DNA from: Proteocatella sp041738345
GTDB lineage: Bacteria > Bacillota > Clostridia > Peptostreptococcales > Filifactoraceae
Assembly (NCBI GenBank): GCA_041738345.1
Contig: JBGSPX010000038.1
Span: 1 to 64,000 of the forward strand
Direction: 5' to 3'
Length of the DNA stretch: 64,000 nt
Shown here: positions 50,316-60,533 of the stretch, piece after piece
Layout of the letters: each line of letters opens with the position of its first letter
Position numbering within the stretch: the stretch's first letter is position 1
Notes under the pieces: model-generated
What the model was told of the DNA's origin: nothing
Databases searched by the model: none
Seen by the model: the letters and a program-made list of their open reading frames with translations, nothing else
Program-made: the position numbers and the translations under genes

Positions 50316-52124
50316 ATGAAAACTTCGTATATTGAAGAGCAACTTAAAAATCTTCCAGAAAAATCTGGTGTTTATATAATGAAAGATGAAAATGACCACA
50401 TAATATATATCGGGAAAGCCATATCTTTAAAAAATAGAGTAAGACAGTATTTTAGAGATAGTAATGATGATCCCAAAGTAGTGGCTATGGTCAAAAAAAT
50501 TGCAGATTTTGAGTATATTGTAACAGATAATGAACTAGAGGCGCTGGTACTTGAAAATCAGCTCATAAAAAAGCATAAGCCTCATTACAACATACTTTTA
50601 AAAGATGACAAGACTTATCCATATATAAAAATTACAAATGAAGATTATCCCAGAATACTGAAGGTTAGAACTGTTTTGAAAGATGGGGCACTTTATTTTG
50701 GGCCATATACTAATGTATTTGCACTTAACGACTATCTAGAAGCCGTAAATGACATATTCAAATTAAGGAATTGTAATCGTAATATAGAAAAATCACAAAA
50801 AAGTAATGAACGACCATGCCTAAATTACTATATAAAAAAATGTTCCGCGCCTTGTAACTCAAAAATAACCAAGGTAGAATATATCTCTGATGTAAAAGAT
50901 GCGATAGAAATTCTTAAAGGTAATACAGATTTAGTTAAAGACTATCTTACTGAAAAAATGTATCAAGCTTCTAAAAACTTAAATTTTGAAGAAGCTGCGA
51001 AAATTAGAGATAAAATAAATAGTTTAGATACTCTATTTGATAAACAAAAAATTATTTCTAGCGATATAGAAAAAAACCAAGATTATATTGCGTTTAGCCA
51101 TGATGATACCAATATAGTGTTTACGGTATTTTTTGTGAGAAATGGAAAGCTATCTGGGCAAGAAAGTTTTTATTTCGAGCTATTATTTGAAGCAATTGAA
51201 GAAGCCTATAATTCATTTCTAATTCAATATTACTTCTCAAGAGATGCCATCCCTGATGAGATAATAATAGAGAAGAATCTCAATGACATTTCACTACTTC
51301 AAGAGTATTTAGATAACAAAAAGGGTAAAAAAGTAAGGATTATTGTTCCTCAAAAAGGTGAACGTAAAGAAATGCTTGAATTTGCAAAGAAAAATGCTTA
51401 TGAACAATTCAAAATAAAAACGATTAGAGAGCTCAATAAAAAATCTAAGTTTGAAATATGTATAAAGCAGCTTTCAGATATGCTAAGTATAGAAAAGTTA
51501 AATGTTATCGAATCCTATGACATTTCAAATATTCAAGGGACTGACTCAGTAGGTGTAAAAGTAGTTTATAAAGGCGGAAAAAAATCTCCTAAAGATTATA
51601 GGCGATATAAAATAAAAACGCTTGATGGGAAAAGTGATGATTATAGAGCTATGAGTGAAGTTTTGGAAAGACGGTTTAAAGATCAAAGTCTTCCTGATTT
51701 AATCCTTTTAGATGGGGGAAAAGGTCATGTTTCTACCATAAAAAAAGTGATGAAAACTTTGGATATAAATGTGCCTGTCTATGGACTTTATAAAGATGAT
51801 AACCATAGAACCGAAGGAATATGTGATGAAAATAAGGTTTATCAAATAGATAAAAAAAGTCAACTTTTTAAATTTCTAACAGAGATTCAAGATGAAACGC
51901 ATAGATTTGCAATTGATTATCATAGGAGCATGAGGAATAAGAATATGATTAAATCCGAACTTGATGATATAAAGGGAATTGGACAAAAACGTAAAATGGC
52001 GATATTTAATAAATTTGGAAGTATTGAAAATATAAAAAATACCACCGTAGAAGAAATTAGCAGTATTCCAGGATTTAACAAGAAAATAGCTGAACAAATT
52101 TTAAATTATTTTAAGGAGAAATAA
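50316..52124 (+). CDS. uvrC: Excinuclease ABC subunit C
   Basis: A 602-residue UvrC. The N-terminal GIY-YIG nuclease reads SGVYIMKDENDHIIYIGKA. A UVR motif lies near residue 205-235 (NFEEAAKIRDKI). The C-terminal RNase H-like nuclease has SYDISNIQGTDSVG and DLILLDGGKGH. A helix-hairpin-helix pair is at the end (LDDIKGIGQKRKMAIFNKFGS). It makes both cuts in nucleotide excision repair with UvrAB. AGAGGT lies before the ATG. hprK starts 3 bases after the stop. Confidence 0.97.
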   Translation: MKTSYIEEQLKNLPEKSGVYIMKDENDHIIYIGKAISLKNRVRQYFRDSNDDPKVVAMVKKIADFEYIVTDNELEALVLENQLIKKHKPHYNILLKDDKTYPYIKITNEDYPRILKVRTVLKDGALYFGPYTNVFALNDYLEAVNDIFKLRNCNRNIEKSQKSNERPCLNYYIKKCSAPCNSKITKVEYISDVKDAIEILKGNTDLVKDYLTEKMYQASKNLNFEEAAKIRDKINSLDTLFDKQKIISSDIEKNQDYIAFSHDDTNIVFTVFFVRNGKLSGQESFYFELLFEAIEEAYNSFLIQYYFSRDAIPDEIIIEKNLNDISLLQEYLDNKKGKKVRIIVPQKGERKEMLEFAKKNAYEQFKIKTIRELNKKSKFEICIKQLSDMLSIEKLNVIESYDISNIQGTDSVGVKVVYKGGKKSPKDYRRYKIKTLDGKSDDYRAMSEVLERRFKDQSLPDLILLDGGKGHVSTIKKVMKTLDINVPVYGLYKDDNHRTEGICDENKVYQIDKKSQLFKFLTEIQDETHRFAIDYHRSMRNKNMIKSELDDIKGIGQKRKMAIFNKFGSIENIKNTTVEEISSIPGFNKKIAEQILNYFKEK

Positions 52125-52127
52125 CGT

Positions 52128-53051
52128 ATGTTAAATAGCACACTGACAGTTGAAGAAATGATAAAAGAAATGAAGCTCAACTGTGTAAACATGTCTAAAA
52201 AAGAATATAAGCTTGAATCGGGAGATGTAAATAGACCAGGAATGCAACTTATAGGATATTATATGCATTTTGCAGAGGATAGGCTTCAAATTATTGGAAA
52301 TGCCGAATTTGCATATCTTGAAACTTTGAGTGATGAAAATCTGAAGATAAAACTTGCAGAATTTCTTTCACATGATCTGCCCGCCGTATGCCTGACAAGA
52401 GGTCACAAACCAAATGAAATTTTTATGGAACTTGCAAAAAAATATGATAAAACCTTAATTTTGACAGATTTACCAACTACAAAATTTATAAACAAAGTAT
52501 CAGAATATGTAAATCATAAACTTGCACCTCTTGAAGTGACTCACGGAGTTTTAGTTGATGTCGATGGACTTGGAATTCTTATAAAAGGTGATAGTGGTGT
52601 TGGAAAGAGTGAAACCGCACTGGAGCTTATAAAAAGGGGACATAGACTTGTCTCTGACGATGCGGTAGAGATAAGACTTTTAGATGATGATTTATTGGTA
52701 GGGCAATCTCCGGAACTGACAAAATACATGATGGAAATAAGAGGAATTGGATTACTAGATATAAAAAGTCTTTATGGTGTAGGGGCTGTAAAACCGACAA
52801 AAACTATAGATTTAGTTGCTTATCTTGAAAATTGGCAGGAAGGAAAATATTATGACCGTTTAGGAATAGATGATGAACTTACCGAAATTTTAGGCATCAA
52901 AATTCCAAAAATCACAATTCCTGTGAAGCCAGGAAGAAACCTTGCTGTAATTATTGAAATAGCTGCGAGAAATCAAAGACAAAAAGAAATGGGTTATAAT
53001 GCAGCACAAGCATTTAATGAAAGATTGATAGACAAATTGACCAAAAAATAA
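52128..53051 (+). CDS. hprK: HPr kinase/phosphorylase
   Basis: A 307-residue HprK. The Walker A motif is GDSGVGKSE near residue 154. The family signature follows (LVSDDAVEI, then EIRGIGLLDIKSLYG). It phosphorylates HPr on serine when sugar is plentiful and reverses this when it is not, thereby steering catabolite control. AAGGAG is 9 bases upstream. It is tightly linked to uvrC, as in several clostridia. About 130 bases without a gene follow, which contain a perfect TTGACA at 53055-53060. Confidence 0.96.
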   Translation: MLNSTLTVEEMIKEMKLNCVNMSKKEYKLESGDVNRPGMQLIGYYMHFAEDRLQIIGNAEFAYLETLSDENLKIKLAEFLSHDLPAVCLTRGHKPNEIFMELAKKYDKTLILTDLPTTKFINKVSEYVNHKLAPLEVTHGVLVDVDGLGILIKGDSGVGKSETALELIKRGHRLVSDDAVEIRLLDDDLLVGQSPELTKYMMEIRGIGLLDIKSLYGVGAVKPTKTIDLVAYLENWQEGKYYDRLGIDDELTEILGIKIPKITIPVKPGRNLAVIIEIAARNQRQKEMGYNAAQAFNERLIDKLTKK

Positions 53052-53187
53052 TATTTGACAAATTTTGCAATTTTTGTTGCATTTTTGTATATATATATGA
53101 GATAATAAAGTTAAATATAATTATTTACAACACTAAAACAACTGAAATAAGACATTCTAAATATATAGATTTGTGGGGGAAAAACTT

Positions 53188-53628
53188 ATGAATAAAATAA
53201 TAGTAAAAATTGCAGGACAAGAATATACGATAATCGGAAATGAAGAAAAAGATTATATACTTAGTCTCGCATCCCATGTTGATGAGCAGATTGCAAAAGC
53301 TTCTGAAAAAACCCCAAAACTGAACAGTGTAACCCCTGTGGTACTAGCTTCTATAAATATAGCAGACCAATATTTCAAAGCTGTCGAAGAAAATAAACAG
53401 CTTTTAGATAAACTTGATAGCTGTGGAATAGACCTAGATAGTGACGGAAATGCCGAAAATAGATTTCTTCAAGAAAATGATGATTATGTAGATGAAATTA
53501 ATGAATTAAAAAATATAATTTCTAAAAAAGATAAAGAAATTGAAGACCTTAATATTCTAATAAATAGTTTTCAAAATCATATATATCAGTTGCAGTTAGA
53601 AGCAAATAAATCGGTAGAATTAGAATAG
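53188..53628 (+). CDS. zapA: Cell division protein ZapA
   Basis: A 146-residue ZapA: MNKIIVKIAGQEYTIIGNEEKDYILSLASHVDEQI is typical of the N-terminal globular domain. The C-terminal half is coiled coil (DEINELKNIISKKDKEIEDLNILINSFQ). ZapA bundles FtsZ filaments at the division site. ATG 53188 has GGGGGA 8 bases upstream, so the earlier in-frame start at 53173 is rejected. A TTGCAT-N18-GATAAT promoter (53077-53106) may serve it. The stop codon sits inside a hairpin. Confidence 0.9.
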   Translation: MNKIIVKIAGQEYTIIGNEEKDYILSLASHVDEQIAKASEKTPKLNSVTPVVLASINIADQYFKAVEENKQLLDKLDSCGIDLDSDGNAENRFLQENDDYVDEINELKNIISKKDKEIEDLNILINSFQNHIYQLQLEANKSVELE

Positions 53629-53648
53629 TCTCTGTTTTAGAGACTATT
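53624..53648 (+). terminator. Hairpin at the end of zapA
   Basis: AATAGTCTCT (53624-53633) pairs perfectly with AGAGACTATT (53639-53648), followed by TTC only. It may attenuate rather than stop transcription into the U32 gene. Confidence 0.55.
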
Positions 53649-53665
53649 TTCTATAAAGGAGAATT

Positions 53666-56035
53666 ATGAAAAAAAATAAAGTTGAACTTTTAGCACCAGC
53701 GGGCACTTTTGAATCACTTGTAGCCGCTATTCAAAACGGAGCAAATGCCGTATATTTAGCAGGAACTCATTTTGGAGCAAGAACTAATGCAGGAAATTTT
53801 GATGATGAAGAACTTGTAAAAGCTATAAAGTATGCTCATATGCGAAATGTTCAGATATATGTAACTGTAAATACACTGATAAATGATGCTGATATTGAGG
53901 ATTGTTTGGAATATATACGTTTTTTACACAATAATGATGTTGATGCTGTAATCCTTCAAGACTTTGGATTAGCAACACTTATTAATAAACTGTTTTTAAA
54001 TTTAGAAACTCATGCTTCTACGCAAATGAGCATTGCAAATACGCTTGATGCAAAATTTGCTAAACAAATGGGATTCAAAAGAATAGTTCTTGCAAGAGAA
54101 AATTCATTAAGCGAGATAAAAACTATTAAAGAAAATACAAATCTTGAAATAGAAACTTTTGTGCATGGAGCGTTATGCGTTTCATACAGTGGAAAATGCC
54201 TATTTAGTTTTGTTCATGGTGGCCGATCTGGAAACAAAGGAAGTTGTGCACAGCCTTGCAGAATGAAATACAGTCTTTCAAAAAATGACTCAAAAAAACT
54301 TATAGACAGTCGTTATTTAATAAGTATGAAAGACTTAAGCACTATAACTCAGATTAAAGATATATTATCAAGTGAGGCAGTAGATTCATTAAAGATAGAG
54401 GGCAGAATGAAGAGGCCAGAATACGTAGCGACAGTTGTTAAGAATTATAGACAGGCCGTAGATTCTATGCTCAAAGACCAAATTTCCGATACTGAATTAC
54501 TAAAATTAGAAAATGAAATAAAATATGTATTTAATAGAGAATATACCAAAGGTCATATTTTAGAAGAAACTCCTAAGGATGTCGTTAATTTTGATATTCC
54601 TAAAAATAAAGGGGTTTATCTTGGTGAAGTAATTCAAGTAAATAGAAAACAAAAACGCATAACTTTAAAACTTGAAGATGATTTAAAAAAAGGCGATGGT
54701 CTTAGCTTAGGAGAACATGTAGGAAGAATTATTGCGGGAAGAAACATAAAAACAGAAGCCTCTAAGGGTGAAATTATTGAAATTGATTATGTCGGTCAGG
54801 CAGATATTGGAACCAAAGTATACAAAACCTATAATAAAGATATAATGGATAGTGCTTTAGATAGTTTAAAAAAGGAACATTGCAAATTTCCAATGGATTG
54901 CAAGCTTATTCTAAGAGAAAACCTGTCTCCTGAAATTTTTATTAACGATTTTGATGGAAATTCAGCACACTATATAGATACTGAGTACAAGGTAGAGCTT
55001 GCATTAAATAAACCTTCTACTGATGAAAGTATCGAAAAGCAGATTGCAAAACTTGAAAGCACTGTATTTTATTTAAACAATCTTGAAATTGAAAAAGATG
55101 AAAATATAATAATACCGCTTTCTATTTTAAACAAACTAAGAAGAGAAGCGTTAGCTATATTAGAAACCAAGCGTTGCTTTAAAAATAAGAGAACAAATAT
55201 CGAATCTAAAACCGTTAAACATTTAATTGAACAGGAAGTACAAAATTTTAGAGCAATTCAAGATAATGGAACTCGCAATAAATTCAGTTTAGCAGTGAGA
55301 TGTTTTGATAAAAATCAGTATCGTGCATGTCTAGAACTTGGGGTTGAAAAAATTTATACTTCAGACCTTGATCTGTATAAAGATATAAATGCTGATTCAA
55401 AATGTCAAGTATACTATATAACTCCAAGTATTATGAAAGATTCGGATATACTGGAAATAGAACAATTTATATCGGAATATAGACCTAACATAATTACTTC
55501 AAGCTTCGGTTTTGGACAAAAATTAAAAGAATTATATATTAATGAGAATAGCACTTCAAAAATAAATATAGATTATATGGCAAATTTAAATAATAAGTTT
55601 TCTTTAGAATATGCAGTAGAAGACTTTAAACAAGTTTTGGGGACCGTAAATCCAGGACTTGAATATATAATGAATCAAGAAAATTTAGAGTATGTTTTCT
55701 CTGAAGGAAGCAAATCTTATGTGGAAATTATGGTAGCGTCACATCCGCTGCTTATGATTACAGAGTACTGTCCATATAAATCTCAAGATAAGAAATGTAC
55801 TAAAGAAACCTGTAATATAGACGCTGCTTCTTTAAGTTCAGAAAATGGTGAAGAAAATATTTTAAAAAGAGAACTTAATTGCAAACTTTGTATATATTCA
55901 AAAAAATTGGTAGAACTTCATAAAGACAGTATAAAAACTTTGAAATCTAAAGGGTATACTCAATTTAGAATAGACCTTTTGGATGAAAATTATGAAAAAA
56001 CCAAAGAGCTTATAAGGAAATATAATATTAAGTAA
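53666..56035 (+). CDS. Peptidase U32 family protein
   Basis: A 789-residue U32 protein with the long C-terminal DUF3656 extension. The N-terminus KVELLAPAGTFESLVAAIQNGANAVYLAG and the cysteine-bearing signature GKCLFSFVHGGRSGNKGSCAQPCRMKY are diagnostic. Further cysteines are near the end (CPYKSQDKKCTKETC...CKLC). Related proteins (RlhA, TrhP) take part in RNA hydroxylation rather than proteolysis, so the peptidase name is historical. AAAGGAG lies 7 bases before the ATG. Confidence 0.93.
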   Translation: MKKNKVELLAPAGTFESLVAAIQNGANAVYLAGTHFGARTNAGNFDDEELVKAIKYAHMRNVQIYVTVNTLINDADIEDCLEYIRFLHNNDVDAVILQDFGLATLINKLFLNLETHASTQMSIANTLDAKFAKQMGFKRIVLARENSLSEIKTIKENTNLEIETFVHGALCVSYSGKCLFSFVHGGRSGNKGSCAQPCRMKYSLSKNDSKKLIDSRYLISMKDLSTITQIKDILSSEAVDSLKIEGRMKRPEYVATVVKNYRQAVDSMLKDQISDTELLKLENEIKYVFNREYTKGHILEETPKDVVNFDIPKNKGVYLGEVIQVNRKQKRITLKLEDDLKKGDGLSLGEHVGRIIAGRNIKTEASKGEIIEIDYVGQADIGTKVYKTYNKDIMDSALDSLKKEHCKFPMDCKLILRENLSPEIFINDFDGNSAHYIDTEYKVELALNKPSTDESIEKQIAKLESTVFYLNNLEIEKDENIIIPLSILNKLRREALAILETKRCFKNKRTNIESKTVKHLIEQEVQNFRAIQDNGTRNKFSLAVRCFDKNQYRACLELGVEKIYTSDLDLYKDINADSKCQVYYITPSIMKDSDILEIEQFISEYRPNIITSSFGFGQKLKELYINENSTSKINIDYMANLNNKFSLEYAVEDFKQVLGTVNPGLEYIMNQENLEYVFSEGSKSYVEIMVASHPLLMITEYCPYKSQDKKCTKETCNIDAASLSSENGEENILKRELNCKLCIYSKKLVELHKDSIKTLKSKGYTQFRIDLLDENYEKTKELIRKYNIK

Positions 56036-56046
56036 GTGTGGGGAAT

Positions 56047-58416
56047 ATGGAAAAGAAAACCTTAAATGTACTAGAATACCAAGCGATAATAAATCTTTTA
56101 GAGGATTGCGCTTCGACAGAACTTGGCAAAAGAAGAGTACATCAAATAGAAATAAGCAATAGTTTAGAAGAAATAAAGAAAAGACAGCAAGAAACGAGTG
56201 AAGCGCAAAGTATAATTTTAAAAAAAGGAGCACTTCCTATATACAGCCTAAGTGATGTAGGCCGCTCTTTAAAACTAGCTCAAATCGGTTCTTCTATAGA
56301 TATTGGTAGCATACTAAAAATTGGCGGAATCTTAAAAACTGCAAGATTAGTATATTCAAAATTATCTTCTTTTGAAGAAATTGAAATAGTAAAAGCTATG
56401 GCACTTGAGCTATATTCGAATCAAATGTTAGAAGAAAAAATTTATGATGCTATAATTTCAGAAGATGAACTATCTGATAATGCAAGTTTTGAATTAAAAA
56501 AAATAAGAAAAAGTATAAAATCAACAAAAGAACAAATTAGGAATAAAATAAATGCTATGGTTTCATCTGAGACAAGTTCTAAATATTTACAAGAAGCTAT
56601 AGTAACCGTAAGACAAGATAGATTTGTAGTTCCAGTTAAAGTTGAAAATCGTTCAAATGTACCTGGAATTGTCCATGATACCTCATCGTCAGGCGCAACA
56701 TTATTTATAGAGCCTATGGCAATTGTCGAGATGAACAATAATCTTCGAATTATGATGAACAAAGAACATGAGGAAATAGAAAGAATTATCATGGAGTTTT
56801 CAAGTGAAATCGGAGAATATGCAGAAGCTATAATTCACAATATAAAAGTGCTTACAGAGCTGGATTTTATAATGGCAAAAGGTAAGTTGTCTGTAAAGAT
56901 GAAAGCTATAGAGCCTAAAATAAGTGATAGATTATCTCTAAAACTTAATAAAGCAAGGCATCCATTACTTGACCCTAAAACAGTAGTTCCTTTAAGTCTA
57001 GAGCTAGGGAATGAATATAAAACGCTTGTTATTACGGGTCCAAATACTGGTGGTAAAACCGTAGCTCTAAAAACTGTAGGTCTACTTTCTCTGATGTTTC
57101 AAAGCGGGCTTCACATCCCATGTGATTATGGTAGCTATATGTGCATATTTAACAGCATTTATGCTGATATAGGTGACGAACAGAGCATAGAACAGAGTCT
57201 ATCTACATTTTCATCACATATGACTCATATAGTGCGTATATTAGCTAATATGCAAGATAATGATTTAGTGCTTTTGGACGAGCTAGGTTCAGGAACAGAC
57301 CCGATAGAAGGTTCTGCGCTTGCAATTTCAATACTTGAAAATATAAGACTAAAAAATATAATAACTATGGCCACTACTCATTACAGTGAACTTAAGAACT
57401 ACGCACTAGAACAAAGTGGTGTGGAAAATGCATCTGTAGAATTTGATGTAGAAACCTTAAGCCCTACCTACAAGTTAATTGTGGGTATCCCTGGAAAATC
57501 AAATGCCTTTGAAATTTCAAAAAAATTAGGCTTAGATATCGAAATAATAAGTGCTGCTAGAAATCGTTTAAGCGAAGAAGATATAAAGATGGAAGATCTT
57601 TTAAATAAAATTGAAAAAGACAGAAAAACCATTGAAAATGAAAAAGCTTATGCTATAAAAGTGGCTGAAGATATCAGACAACGTGAAGAAGAGTTTAAGA
57701 AAAAAGAAATTAAGCTAAAAAATGATAGAGAACGTATAATTACAGACTCTAAGAAAAAAGCTTCTCAAATAATAAAAGAAGCTAAATCAGAAAGTGATGC
57801 TCTAATAAAAGAATTAAACGCTCTAAGACAAGAAGTTGAATCAAAAAATATAAATAAAGAAGTCGAAAGACTTCGAGCTAAGGTTAAAACAGGACTTGAA
57901 AAATATGGATATACCGAAGATTTATTAGGTCTTGATGAATTCGAAGGAAAATCTTTAAAAACTGTAAGTTTAGGACAACAAGTTTTTGTGCCAAGTTTTG
58001 CACAAGAGGGAAATGTAATTGCAGTTGATGAAGCTAAAAAAGAAGCCGTTGTCCAAGTAGGTATAATGAAAATAAATATGCCATTTGATGCGCTTCAAAA
58101 TCCTAAAAAAACAAAACAAAAAGAAATAAGACGTACGGGTGCAGGAAAAATTCTAAAAGAAAAAGCAAGCAGTATAAAGTCTGAAGTTGATGTAAGGGGA
58201 ATGGATTTAGAAACTGCAAGAATCGAAGTAGAAAAATATCTGGACAATGCATATCTTTCAGGGATACCAAGAGTCACTATAATTCATGGAGTAGGAACTA
58301 TGGTACTGAAAAAAGGAATAAACGATATGCTAAAAACCCTAAATTATATTAAAGCTTACAGACAAGGGGGCTATGGTGAAGGCGGTATTGGCGTAACTAT
58401 AGTAGAATTTAAATAA
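56047..58416 (+). CDS. mutS2: MutS2 endonuclease/ribosome-splitting ATPase
   Basis: A 789-residue MutS2. Walker A is GPNTGGKT starting at G331, and Walker B is LVLLDELGSGTDP. A long coiled coil (about 510-620) follows, and a C-terminal Smr nuclease domain with VDVRGMDLETA and TIIHGVGTMVLKKGI. The MutS mismatch-recognition domain is absent, as expected for the family. It acts on branched DNA and, in B. subtilis (RqcU), on collided ribosomes. ATG 56047 follows GTGGGGA. It is 11 bases after the U32 stop. Confidence 0.95.
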   Translation: MEKKTLNVLEYQAIINLLEDCASTELGKRRVHQIEISNSLEEIKKRQQETSEAQSIILKKGALPIYSLSDVGRSLKLAQIGSSIDIGSILKIGGILKTARLVYSKLSSFEEIEIVKAMALELYSNQMLEEKIYDAIISEDELSDNASFELKKIRKSIKSTKEQIRNKINAMVSSETSSKYLQEAIVTVRQDRFVVPVKVENRSNVPGIVHDTSSSGATLFIEPMAIVEMNNNLRIMMNKEHEEIERIIMEFSSEIGEYAEAIIHNIKVLTELDFIMAKGKLSVKMKAIEPKISDRLSLKLNKARHPLLDPKTVVPLSLELGNEYKTLVITGPNTGGKTVALKTVGLLSLMFQSGLHIPCDYGSYMCIFNSIYADIGDEQSIEQSLSTFSSHMTHIVRILANMQDNDLVLLDELGSGTDPIEGSALAISILENIRLKNIITMATTHYSELKNYALEQSGVENASVEFDVETLSPTYKLIVGIPGKSNAFEISKKLGLDIEIISAARNRLSEEDIKMEDLLNKIEKDRKTIENEKAYAIKVAEDIRQREEEFKKKEIKLKNDRERIITDSKKKASQIIKEAKSESDALIKELNALRQEVESKNINKEVERLRAKVKTGLEKYGYTEDLLGLDEFEGKSLKTVSLGQQVFVPSFAQEGNVIAVDEAKKEAVVQVGIMKINMPFDALQNPKKTKQKEIRRTGAGKILKEKASSIKSEVDVRGMDLETARIEVEKYLDNAYLSGIPRVTIIHGVGTMVLKKGINDMLKTLNYIKAYRQGGYGEGGIGVTIVEFK

Positions 58417-58441
58417 AAATTATTGATAGCGAGGATTAACT

Positions 58442-59305
58442 ATGACAAGCAACAATAAAGATTTAATAAGCGTTATTCAAAGCGAATTTACGAAACTAAG
58501 TAAGGGCCAAAAAATAATTGCACAGTATATACTTGCAAATTATGACAAGGCTGCATTTATGACTGCTGCAAAACTGGGAGAAACTGTAGGGGTAAGTGAA
58601 TCTACAGTTGTACGATTTGCAAATGCAATCGGTTATGAAGGTTATCCGGAACTTCAAAAATCCCTTCAAGAGCTTATAAAAACTAAACTTACTACGGTAC
58701 AAAGAGTAGAGATGTCAAAAGAATACTCTAATGACTTTACAATTCTAAAAAAAGTACTGAAATCAGATATAGAAAATATCAAAGGAACTCTTGATGAAAT
58801 TGATCCACAATCATTTGAAAATGTAATAAATAAAATGATTTCTGCAAAGAAAATATATATTGTAGGCTTAAGGAGTTCCGCTACAATAGGTGAATATCTA
58901 GGTTTTTATCTAAACTTCATTCTAGATAATGTAGTGTTAGTAAACTATGGAATAAGTGATGTTTTTGAGCAGATATTAAAGGTCGATGAGCAAGATTTGG
59001 TTATAGGTATAAGTTTTCCTAGATACTCAAAAAGAACATTTGAACTTTTAGAATATGCTAAGGATAAAGGTGCTAGTCTTGTAGCTATAACTGATAGCAA
59101 ACTTGCGCCAATATCTACTATTGCTGAAGAAACACTTATTACAAGAAGTAATATGGCTTCATTTGTAGACTCTTTGGTAGCGCCATTTAGTGTAGCCAAT
59201 GCTCTTATAGTATCTGTGGGTATGAGAAAAAGAGCCGATATCAAGGATTCATTTGATAAGCTAGAAAAAATATGGAAAGAGTATAGAATCTATGATGACA
59301 AATAA
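58442..59305 (+). CDS. MurR/RpiR-family regulator
   Basis: A 287-residue RpiR-type regulator. The N-terminal HTH_6 domain reads LSKGQKIIAQYILANYDKAAFMTAAKLGETVGVSESTVVRFANAIGYEGYPELQ. The SIS sugar-phosphate domain begins near residue 125 (KKIYIVGLRSSATIGEYLGFYL) and has the usual IGISFPRYSKRT loop. It probably senses a phosphosugar. No sugar pathway gene is adjacent, so the target is unknown. GCGAGG precedes the ATG. Its end overlaps cmk by 14 bases. Confidence 0.92.
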   Translation: MTSNNKDLISVIQSEFTKLSKGQKIIAQYILANYDKAAFMTAAKLGETVGVSESTVVRFANAIGYEGYPELQKSLQELIKTKLTTVQRVEMSKEYSNDFTILKKVLKSDIENIKGTLDEIDPQSFENVINKMISAKKIYIVGLRSSATIGEYLGFYLNFILDNVVLVNYGISDVFEQILKVDEQDLVIGISFPRYSKRTFELLEYAKDKGASLVAITDSKLAPISTIAEETLITRSNMASFVDSLVAPFSVANALIVSVGMRKRADIKDSFDKLEKIWKEYRIYDDK

Positions 59306-59963
59306 AACTGTAGTAATTGCAATTGATGGTCCAGCTGGAGCTGGTAAAAGCACAGTTGCTAAAAAAATTGCGGAAAAATTAAATATAGTCTATTTAGATA
59401 CAGGAGCGATGTATCGCATAGTAACCTACAAAATTTTAGAAGATAATGTTGATTTTGACAATCAAGAAGCGCTTTCTACGTTTTTAAAAACACTTGATAT
59501 AACTTATAGTAATGGTGATTTATGTCTGGATGGTAAAAAAGTTGGCGAAGAAATAAGAACATCTTTAATAAATCAAAACGTATCTCGAATATCAAGCAGT
59601 GCAATTGTAAGGGATGCTATGACTGAACTTCAACGAGAAATAGGTAAAAAACAGTCATGTATAATGGATGGGCGCGATGTAGGGACAGTAGTGTTTCCAA
59701 ATGCAGATGTAAAGATATTCTTAATTGCAGATGTAGAAAAACGCGCTCAAAGAAGATATTTAGAAAACCAAAAAAATGGGATTTCATCATCACTTGAAGA
59801 GATAAAGTCAAGTATAATAGAAAGAGATAGACTTGATTCAGAAAGAGAAATAGCCCCGCTACTAAAAGCCGTAGATGCTTTAGAGTTAGACACAAGTGAT
59901 ATGAACATAGAACAGGTAGTTTCAAAAATAATAGATATTTATATGGAGAAAACAAATGTATGA
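59292..59963 (+). CDS. cmk: Cytidylate kinase
   Basis: A 223-residue Cmk. P-loop is DGPAGAGKSTVAKKIA near residue 13. YLDTGAMYR and DGRDVGTVVFPNADVKIFL are specific to CMP/dCMP kinases. It makes CDP and dCDP for nucleic acid and lipid synthesis. Two ATG codons in tandem (59292 and 59295) are possible; both overlap the RpiR gene. The cmk-plsC-ispH-S1 order that follows is a conserved clostridial block. Confidence 0.96.
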   Translation: MMTNKTVVIAIDGPAGAGKSTVAKKIAEKLNIVYLDTGAMYRIVTYKILEDNVDFDNQEALSTFLKTLDITYSNGDLCLDGKKVGEEIRTSLINQNVSRISSSAIVRDAMTELQREIGKKQSCIMDGRDVGTVVFPNADVKIFLIADVEKRAQRRYLENQKNGISSSLEEIKSSIIERDRLDSEREIAPLLKAVDALELDTSDMNIEQVVSKIIDIYMEKTNV

Positions 59964-60531
59964 TTTTTTAAAAAATATGGCATGGCTTCTATCAAAACTA
60001 ATATATAGAATTGAATATGAAGGTTTGCAAAATATTCCAAAAGAAGGAGCATTTATTCTGGTGGGAAACCATACTAATAATTTTGATCCTGTGGTAATCT
60101 CTTTTGCTACAAAAAGAAAAATACATTATCTTGCAAAAGCAGAGCTTTTTAAAACGAAATTTACAAAATGGATTTTCGAGTCAGTAAAATGCATAAGCAT
60201 AGATAGATCTAAAAATGACATTATGGCAATAAAAAATGCACTTAGAGTGTTAAAGAATGGAGAAATATTGGGTATATTTCCAGAAGGAACTAGAATAAAA
60301 AGCGAAACTGATGATGTTCAAATAAAATCAGGCGCCGCTATGATAGCCTCTAAAGCTAAGGTAAATATACTCCCTGTAGCTATAAGTGGAAATTACAAGA
60401 TTTTTTCTAAAATCCGTATAAATATACTTCCTATGTATGATATCGAAGCAGCAAAAGAGAAATATGAAGGTAACATAGAAAAAATTTCAGAAGATATTAT
60501 GGCTAAGATTTATAGTGAGGTAAAAAAATAA
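59956..60531 (+). CDS. plsC: 1-acyl-sn-glycerol-3-phosphate acyltransferase
   Basis: A 191-residue PlsC. The HX4D catalytic box is seen as NHTNNFD. FPEGTR is the substrate-binding motif. A hydrophobic start anchors it to the membrane. It adds the second acyl chain in phosphatidic acid synthesis. It overlaps cmk by 8 bases and is followed by ispH two bases after its stop, so the group is one operon. Confidence 0.95.
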   Translation: MYDFLKNMAWLLSKLIYRIEYEGLQNIPKEGAFILVGNHTNNFDPVVISFATKRKIHYLAKAELFKTKFTKWIFESVKCISIDRSKNDIMAIKNALRVLKNGEILGIFPEGTRIKSETDDVQIKSGAAMIASKAKVNILPVAISGNYKIFSKIRINILPMYDIEAAKEKYEGNIEKISEDIMAKIYSEVKK

Positions 60532-60533
60532 AA